A stretch of DNA of 64,000 nt, taken from Phycomyces nitens (Eukaryota > Mucoromycota > Mucoromycetes > Mucorales > Phycomycetaceae). The notes beneath the pieces are model-generated. The model was not told the DNA's origin. It made no database searches and saw only the letters and a list, made by a program, of their open reading frames with translations. Both the position numbers and the translations under genes were made by a program. Position 1 is the first letter of the stretch. The number at the start of each line of letters is the position of its first letter. The stretch is from NCBI GenBank assembly GCA_022702545.1, contig JAHRBC010000008.1, positions 620,001-684,000 of the forward strand, given 5' to 3'. Shown here piece by piece: positions 60,061-64,000 of this stretch.

Positions 60061-62189
60061 TTAAAGCTTGCTATCCTTGGCTTCTGACAGTTCAATTATT
60101 AGGTCTCCACCTTCCACAAGCTCACTAGGCTTTCCGTATATGTGCTTTACACGCCCATTGATAGGAGACTTGATAACTGTCTCCATCTTCATAGCATTCA
60201 CAACAAAGAGCTCCTGGCCTTCCTTTACAATATCTCCTTGCTCGACACTAATCTCAACTAGCATTCCGGTAACAGGGCACCCAATATCAGTTATCGTACG
60301 TCCGATGGCCTTTCTGCGCAATTGAGACCCATTGGAACCAACGTCAGACTTTCGTGTGATGGACATTGCAAATGGATTGCTTGGAAAAGCTGATGTGTCT
60401 GAAGATGCTGTCTGCACATGTGCCGAGAATTCGTTTGGAAAATCATTGATTGAGATGGAATCAATCTGGAAAGTGTGAATATTTACTGAAGCTTCTTTGT
60501 TGTTTGGGTCACTGGTTTCAATATTGAATGAATCTCCAGGCTTGAACTGTAAAGAAGATGTTCCTAATGCAGGGGTGATGCTAACGAATACTTCCTCGGT
60601 GAGTCGTAGCTTTCTCTCTTTGGATAGAACATCAGTGACCTTTAGATGGCTGTCCATCTTGTCTTCAAGTGATTTGACATTGATGTTTCTCATGGAATTA
60701 TCAGAGAATTCAGTATCTGATAAGAGTGCTCGTAAGAAATCGATATTTGTGTCAACTCCGGTAATTACTGTATGCTTGAGAGCATTGTCCAGCTTGGAAA
60801 TAGCATCATTAAAAGATTGGCCGGTGACAATGATTTTGGCCAGCAATGAATCAAAGGTCTAATGTGTTTGAAAAAAAGAAGAAGTTCAGATCATACTCTA
60901 TGGTGATCGAGATCTATTTACCGGAATTACGGTGCACCCAGGCTTGATCCATGTGTCGACACGGATACCATGGCCGGCTGGGAAACGTAGATTAGTGATC
61001 TTTCCGACCGAAAGCATATTGTCCTGCATAGGGTTCTCGGCTACCACTCGAGCCTGGATTGCTACCAGACGGCTCGATTGGATAGCTTCCTGATGTAAGC
61101 CCAGGTTTACAAGACTTTCGCCAAAAGCAACTTTGATCTGGGTCTGGACAATATCGACATGTGTAATCTGCTCACTGATGGTGTGCTCGACTTGGATACG
61201 GGGATTGACTTCAAGAAAATAAAACTTGTTGGAATCTGGGTGGACAAGAAATTCAACTGTTCCAACCGAATCGTACTTGATGTGTCGGCAGATTCGAATG
61301 GCAGCAGCACGAATAGCGTCTGCTAATTCTCTGGACAGAGAGGAAGGTGCTACCTAGATATTTACACACAAATAGCCAATATTGAGTCAATAGCCCCACC
61401 CGTGCATTTCTATCATACCTCGATGATTTTCTGGTAGCGTCTTTGGGCAGAACAGTCTCTCTCGAACAAATGAATGGCATTTCCGTCTCGATCTCCAATT
61501 ATCTGGACTTCAATATGTTTTGCGCCTCGGATTGCTTTTTCAGAAAACACCTGCTTGGATGGGGACTCGTTTATGCATCGCTTCAAGGCATCTTCAACAT
61601 CCTCCCGTCCAAGACACATTCTGATTCCACGACCACCTCCACCGTCACGAGCCTTTAACATTATTGGGTATCCAACTCTCTCTGCAAAGTCATAAACTTC
61701 CCCTGAACTAGATACCGAATGCTCGGTTCCAGGTATAACAGGAACATTGGCTTCAATTGCGACCTGACGAGCTGATATCTTGTCTCCTACTGCTCTAATA
61801 CAGTCTGGGGATGGCCCAACAAACAAAATGCCTTGTGCTTTGCACTGATCGGCAAAATCAGCAGACTCTGACAAGAAGCCATACCCAGGGTGAATCGCAT
61901 CGGCATTTACACTAAAACATAGCTTTATGAGTAACCCATTTATGTATTCTAACAATACGAGGTTCTCAAACAACCTTTTGGCGGCATCGATAATCTGTTT
62001 TGGGTCAAGGAAGGAAGCAGGGGTACGAAGCTTTATAGAAGTACGAGCTGCATCACAGTGAGATGTATCTTGAGGGTCAGAAAAGACAGCAACCGTGTCA
62101 AATCCAAGCTCGGTGGCTGCAGTTAGGATTCTTATGGCGATTTCTCCTCGGTTGGCGACCAAGATCTTTTTGGGTTGGAGGCCAGCCAT
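60061..62189 (-). CDS. Biotin carboxylase + biotin carrier protein (pyruvate-carboxylase-like, no carboxyltransferase), SKL end
   Basis: Exons 62189-61975, 61911-61419, 61353-60922 and 60858-60061 give 645 residues. Biotin carboxylase domain (about 5-450): KKILVANRGEIAIRI, DAIHPGYGFLSESADFA, the ATP loop KARDGGGGRGIRM, HLFERDCSAQRRYQKIIE and the catalytic strand EVNPRIQVEHTISEQITHVD. The last is closer to pyruvate carboxylase (VEHT) than to MCC or PCC (VEHP). A linker of about 110 residues precedes the BCCP domain with NAMKMETV (biotin Lys about 604). No carboxyltransferase domain follows. The last residues are AKDSKL, a type 1 peroxisomal signal. MCC-alpha or PCC-alpha is the alternative. 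No presequence is seen at MAGLQPKKILVANRG. Confidence 0.88.
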
Positions 62190-62235
62190 AGTACAAGTAA
62201 AGGGATGAAGAGGAAAGAGCGGGGATCTGTGAAAA

Positions 62236-62297
62236 TACAGGGTTTCTACTTGAGATTGAGACAATATCAGTTTTTTTTTTGGACGAATCAAAGAGTG
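62236..62297. repeat. Tc1-like terminal repeat copy A (left)
   Basis: TACAGGGTTTCTACTTGAG and TTGAGACAA are followed by a T run and GGACGAATC. It is repeated in the same orientation at 63048-63105 (TACAGTGTTTTTACTTGAG, TTGAGACAA, TAGACGAAT). TACAGTG is the usual start of Tc1/mariner ends. Confidence 0.55.
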
Positions 62298-62374
62298 TTC
62301 TCCACCACACTTGGCTATTCGTCGAAAAAGAAAGGGAGCCTTGGTGGTATTAATTTAGTAATCTAGTTGTCTAT

Positions 62375-63047
62375 TATGGTAGCTAAAATACTAAATGTAG
62401 TAAGCATTTTTCGAAATAAGGATCTCAAAATCACTATGGTCAGACTATAAAACGGTTGTATACACTCTCTAGTTATACAAAATGAATTAATGACCAATAA
62501 AAAGAATTAGACATCCTAAATAAAGTTGCTAAACTGACATGTTACATTATTCATTCTCATGGCCTTTATTTTTGGCTTATAAATCTGTGGCTATTAAGCA
62601 GTTGTTTAATGGGCATGTAACTAAATTATTTGAATGCTAAAATCTCCTTGTATACTTTTATGCCATATTTCTATGTTTTTTGGACATTTAGCAATAACGT
62701 TGTCGAATATATCTGGAGCTTTAATATTCTTTGTTATTAATGTAAAATGCATTGTTTTTATAGTTGCTGGTATTAATTTTTATCTCATTGTTGAATAAAT
62801 GAGTAATAAGATGGCAAATGAAAAAATATATAGGATACCAAGTAGTAAAAATAAAAGACATGTGAATGTATAGTGTAGCATGTTAGTTTAGCAGATTTAT
62901 CTGGGGTCTATACTTCTTTTTATTGGGTATTAATTCATTTTGTATGACCATCCAGTGGATATATAACCCTTTTATATTCTGACAATAGTGATTTTGTGAT
63001 TCTCATTTTGGAAATTGTCTACTACATTTAGTATTTTAACTACCATA
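62375..63047. mobile_element. MITE with ~170-bp imperfect terminal inverted repeats
   Basis: The left arm 62375-62545 and right arm 62878-63047 are inverted copies, about 80% alike by eye. Matching blocks include TATGGTAGCTAAAATACTAA vs TATGGTAGTTAAAATACTAA, CAAAATCACTAT, CATACAAAATGAATTAAT / TATACAAAATGAATTAAT, CCAATAAAAAGAA and GCTAAACT. TA occurs at both tips, compatible with a TA target duplication. The 330-nt interior has no transposase, so the element is non-autonomous. It lies 186 bp upstream of the carboxylase start. Confidence 0.82.
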
Positions 63048-63105
63048 TACAGTGTTTTTACTTGAGTTTGAGACAACCTTGGAATCTTTTTAGACGAATT
63101 AAATT
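63048..63105. repeat. Tc1-like terminal repeat copy B (right)
   Basis: Direct repeat of 62236-62297, beginning TACAGTGTTTTTACTTGAG directly at the right tip of the MITE. Confidence 0.55.
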
Positions 63106-63389
63106 TATTTTAGAGACACATTCTGAAGAAGATTTAGACAGGTCTAATTTTTTTTAGACAAGATCAGTATTTACTGCTGCGATCAGTTTAAACCCTCAAA
63201 TACGAAGATGCTCTAGGAACCAGCAGCATCCCATGGCAGCTGCTACAAACTTCGCACTAGGGCTGAAAAAAAAAGGAAAAAAGAGGCTGTCATAGGATTG
63301 CTTGAGAGTAACCTTCCGGCAACAAAAATGTCGAGTATTGTAAAATTTGAATAATACACCAAGAGTATTTTTACACACTTAGATGTGCT

Positions 63390-63512
63390 GCTTAATTTTT
63401 ACTATCAAGATACCGTCAAAGATATATTTGGTCTTTATCGAGGTTTCCAAAGGACCCCAGAACAACTAGTAGACATCTTGACGCATGGCACTGCAAAATA
63501 CAACAGGTACTG
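63390..63512 (+). other. Coding-like open stretch, possible exon of an unidentified gene
   Basis: One frame reads FYYQDTVKDIFGLYRGFQ then RTPEQLVDILTHGTAKYN and meets AG|GTACTG, a plausible donor, near 63508. An alternative ATG at 63485 in another frame gives a 96-residue frame with one CxxC (CQSCGRE). I recognise no family. It may be a gene that continues beyond the window or a TE relic. Confidence 0.3.
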
Positions 63513-64000
63513 TAAACCATTTAATTACTAAAGTTATACCACTTGGGCAACTTTTCTTTTTCCCCAACTGTCAGAGCTGTGGTAGAGAGAACCTTAGACA
63601 GTTTCTCTCATACGCAATGTTTCTTTCGGACACAAGATTTATCTCTACCCCTACGCTTTCAATTAAGGTACTTTATACGTATTACTTATACAATAGGTAT
63701 AATAAGATATTGAGAACTATATATCAAAAGCATTTCTGCTGTCCCATATTTATGTTACAGTATTCCCTAGTATGAAATAACACGTATTTAATTGAATTTA
63801 TTCATGTGATACTTTGAACTGTTAGGGACCAGATAGTATTACTCAATGCCAGACTACGAGTCATTATGAGTTCAATATGTTATAAGTGTTCTTTTTTTTT
63901 AAAAAAAAAAAAAAGGAATGTCATCTACAAGATAAACGTCACGCACGAGCAAAAGTGTCGTGCCTAAATCATTAGTACCAATTGATGGATAAAATAAAGT
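63513..64000. other. Right-edge AT-rich region
   Basis: A T9A14 tract lies at 63892-63914, followed by a slightly GC-richer end. No gene is supported. Confidence 0.5.

Overview
The window is nuclear DNA of a filamentous fungus, most likely an early-diverging mould of the Mucoromycota (Mucorales-like). Genes carry many short GT-AG introns (about 45-90 nt), intergenic DNA is very AT-rich and full of AAT/TA microsatellites, and gene products are fungal (copper-fist regulator, LysM protein, mitochondrial LeuRS, SelO, Rab11, eL42). L1/Tad-type LINEs and a recombinase-like family also fit this group. The species cannot be fixed from sequence alone. Exon boundaries were worked out by hand from reading frame, splice signals and family motifs.

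Region 1 (1-15 kb) is accessory. It holds a LINE running in from the left edge (ORF1 tail, ORF2 with one in-frame TGA), a decayed LINE 3' end, and a four-exon gene for a serine-recombinase-like protein with a diverged copy of its N-terminus facing it. It then holds a 1.2 kb near-perfect palindrome and a full-length LINE bounded by a 15-bp target-site duplication but carrying an 11-nt deletion in its endonuclease.

Region 2 (15-23 kb) holds a secreted two-LysM protein with a His-rich repeat linker, a convergent nine-exon cytochrome P450, and about 3 kb of gene desert with one transposase-HTH remnant. Region 3 (23-36 kb) is gene-dense: SelO AMPylase, a disordered protein divergent from ribosomal protein eL42, mitochondrial leucyl-tRNA synthetase (14 exons), an alcohol-acetyltransferase-like protein, a stand-alone HDAC6-like zf-UBP protein and an F-box/LRR-like protein.

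Region 4 (36-52 kb) holds, after a repeat-rich gap, a peroxisomal hydratase 2 (C-terminal SKL), a membrane-anchored ubiquitin protease (Ubp1/USP30-like), a copper-fist transcription factor, Rab11/Ypt31, a membrane-anchored double amidohydrolase and a MYND protein. Region 5 (53-64 kb) holds a tail-anchored double-START protein and a pyruvate-carboxylase-like BC-BCCP protein lacking any carboxyltransferase domain and ending in SKL, with a long-TIR MITE just upstream of its start. The right edge is repeat-rich.

There is no operon-like organisation; the genes act independently. The most unusual items are the recombinase-like gene with its duplicated N-terminus, the giant palindrome, the putative peroxisomal PC-like biotin carboxylase, the SelO active site spread over 27- and 18-nt microexons, and the paired lesions and ORF1/ORF2 junctions of the LINEs.
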